Source: Euzebyella saccharophila (GTDB taxonomy: Bacteria > Bacteroidota > Bacteroidia > Flavobacteriales > Flavobacteriaceae). Taken from it: 64,000 nucleotides of DNA. How positions within the stretch are numbered: the first letter of the stretch is position 1; every line of letters starts with the position of its first letter. Under the pieces are notes generated by a model. The model had not been told where the DNA came from. It did no database searches and worked only from the letters and a program-made list of their open reading frames with translations. Position numbers and translations under genes: made by a program. Location of the stretch: NCBI RefSeq assembly GCF_014855495.1, contig NZ_JACYFJ010000003.1, forward strand, positions 369,564 through 433,563, written 5' to 3'. Shown here piece by piece: positions 63,003-64,000 of the stretch.

Positions 63003-64000
63003 TTATTTAACCATAAACACTACGTTGATCAGGGAATTGTAATCTGCCGGTTGCCCTATAATTGTATAGGTCAGAACACCATTGGCATCAATTGACATAG
63101 TTCCCGTATCAAAAACAGTAGGATCAGCATACGTTACATAGTAATATAATTCTGTAGCCCCATAGGTAGGCAGCGCAGCTGGAGCTCCAGCACTAGAAAC
63201 AGTTGGCGTTCCATACTGAGCCGTATATTGCGCGTATAGATCAATTGTAAACGTTCCGTTAATGGAAGCATCAACTGCAATGGATGGAGGGTAAAAAATG
63301 CGTGCTGCCTTAGAGGTTATAGGGGCTATCGCCTCAATAACTTCTTGGACATTGGTTTCATTTGTTGGTGAAGCCTCTCCAGCCTCATCTACATCAATTG
63401 GAGTTCTTAAAGGCACCTCATCATCATATTGGTCGTCAGAACCAAGACTTGAGAGTGGAACGTCCAAGTTTCCTCCACCATCGGTCAAACGGAGGTTTCC
63501 ACCGACGACTCCAAAACTGTTGTTGTATTCGTTACCTACCACAGAATCGGCATCATTTACATTAATTGTTATACTGTTTCCTCCGGATATCGAAATATCT
63601 CCAGGACTGTTATCCGTTGAAAGAGTTTGATCATCGGTAGCCGGGTCACCTGCTGGACCTTGAGGGCCTGCGGGACCTTGTGGACCTATTGCTCCGTCTG
63701 CTCCTGCCGGGCCTTGGGGGCCTTGTGGGCCTGTTGCTCCATCTGCTCCATCAGCACCTGCTGGGCCTTGGGGACCTGCGGGACCTGTTGCTCCGTCTGC
63801 TCCGTCCACTCCTGCGGGGCCTTGCGGGCCTGCGGGACCCTGTGGGCCTGTTGCTCCGTCCGCACCATCTGCACCTGCGGGACCTTGGGGTCCTTGTGGG
63901 CCTGTTGCACCATCCGCTCCGTCCGCTCCTGCCGGGCCTTGGGGACCTTGTGGACCTGTTGCACCATCGGCTCCGTCTGCTCCTGCCGGACCTTGAGGGC
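63003..64000 (-). CDS. Collagen-like triple-helix protein, C-terminal part
   Basis: The C-terminal 332 residues of a protein whose start lies beyond the right window edge. About 116 residues or more of unbroken Gly-X-Y triplets run from the window edge to 63650, mostly as an 18-residue unit ([18 protein letters not shown]). A non-collagen part follows (about 217 residues), with an acidic beta-rich stretch ([20 protein letters not shown]) and a compact end domain ending NVVFMVK. Gly-X-Y repeats form trimeric rods. No T9SS sorting domain is visible at the C-terminus. The next gene starts 21 bases downstream, so it probably shares a transcript with the T9SS protein and PorP/SprF. Confidence 0.9.
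   Translation of the reverse strand, partial: PQGPAGADGADGATGPQGPQGPAGADGADGATGPQGPQGPAGADGADGATGPQGPAGPQGPAGVDGADGATGPAGPQGPAGADGADGATGPQGPQGPAGADGAIGPQGPAGPQGPAGDPATDDQTLSTDNSPGDISISGGNSITINVNDADSVVGNEYNNSFGVVGGNLRLTDGGGNLDVPLSSLGSDDQYDDEVPLRTPIDVDEAGEASPTNETNVQEVIEAIAPITSKAARIFYPPSIAVDASINGTFTIDLYAQYTAQYGTPTVSSAGAPAALPTYGATELYYYVTYADPTVFDTGTMSIDANGVLTYTIIGQPADYNSLINVVFMVK
63650..64000 (-). repeat. 54-bp coding tandem repeats of the collagen-like protein
   Basis: A run of near-identical 54-base units, each coding six Gly-X-Y triplets, with some partial units (36 and 18 bases) at the left end. Differences are mostly synonymous third-base changes. The array continues beyond the window. Confidence 0.85.

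Noticed and set aside
63686..63967. A 93-codon frame on the minus strand in the collagen region (Gln/Lys/Ala-rich)
   Set aside because: It is the repeat read in the wrong frame; repeats keep all frames open. The Gly-X-Y frame continues into the C-terminal domain.
63650..64000. CRISPR-like or satellite-like tandem repeats
   Set aside because: The repeat unit is 54 bases, stays in one frame and translates to perfect Gly-X-Y triplets; there are no spacers. It is the collagen-like coding repeat.

Overview
The window reads as a chromosomal segment of a marine-type member of the Flavobacteriaceae (Bacteroidetes). The evidence is an AT-rich sequence without Shine-Dalgarno sites, many exact copies of the Bacteroidetes -7 promoter box TAnnTTTG, a PorP/SprF protein, gliding/type IX secretion (T9SS) type B C-terminal domains, DUF4295 next to rpmB-rpmG, a putative bacillithiol ligase (BshC), and the LysM protein paired with guaA. 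No rRNA, tRNA, CRISPR array, insertion sequence or phage gene was found; the region is mostly core genome with some accessory loci.

Layout. 1-3535: start of yidC, pyrG and two small or unknown genes (minus strand). 3.6-9.9 kb: a Tat-signal TIM-barrel protein, a LytTR/TPR-kinase two-component pair, and a run of small cell-envelope proteins. 10-14.1 kb: osmC-like gene, LysM/periplasmic-binding lipoprotein and guaA. 14.1-20.6 kb: an intergenic stretch with a possible small RNA, a PNPOx-like protein, bshC, an M14 peptidase and an MDR oxidoreductase. 20.6-24.2 kb: a sugar-acid cluster (secreted lactonase, GntP permease, galactonate dehydratase). 24.3-33 kb: rimO, a serine hydrolase, ftsY, DUF4295-rpmG-rpmB, cinA, an Hpt protein, an FAH-fold protein, an exonuclease and an outer-membrane protein. 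33-38.5 kb: a 2-oxoacid dehydrogenase E2, recR, a sodium symporter, a CoA-binding protein and fabH. 38.5-43.4 kb: a candidate small RNA, htpG, then inositol oxygenase with its probable transporter. 43.6-56.2 kb: MOSC, DoxX-like, AraC-AlkB, S1/P1 nuclease, class A PBP, HAD phosphatase, DUF819, DUF4369, manA, bcp, queD and idi. 56.2-64 kb: a surface-protein locus with two T9SS type B proteins sharing a TSP3-repeat tail, a PorP/SprF partner between them, and a collagen-like protein running off the window end.

How they work together. The lactonase, permease and dehydratase form a logical path from periplasmic aldonolactone to 2-keto-3-deoxygalactonate, although the kinase and aldolase are not here. 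Inositol oxygenase plus its sodium symporter would turn imported myo-inositol into glucuronate. The last 8 kb probably encodes a secreted or cell-attached fibre system exported by T9SS.

The most interesting unexplained signals are: a roughly 106-nt candidate small RNA on the minus strand at 38.68-38.79 kb, with promoter, 5' stem and terminator, and a related element at 14.6 kb; three genes whose -7 box sits so close to ATG that the mRNA should be leaderless; a cluster of TGTCA repeats and a GG-N10-G motif before htpG; and the surface-fibre locus itself. All functional claims rest on reading the sequence and on family knowledge; no database search was run.
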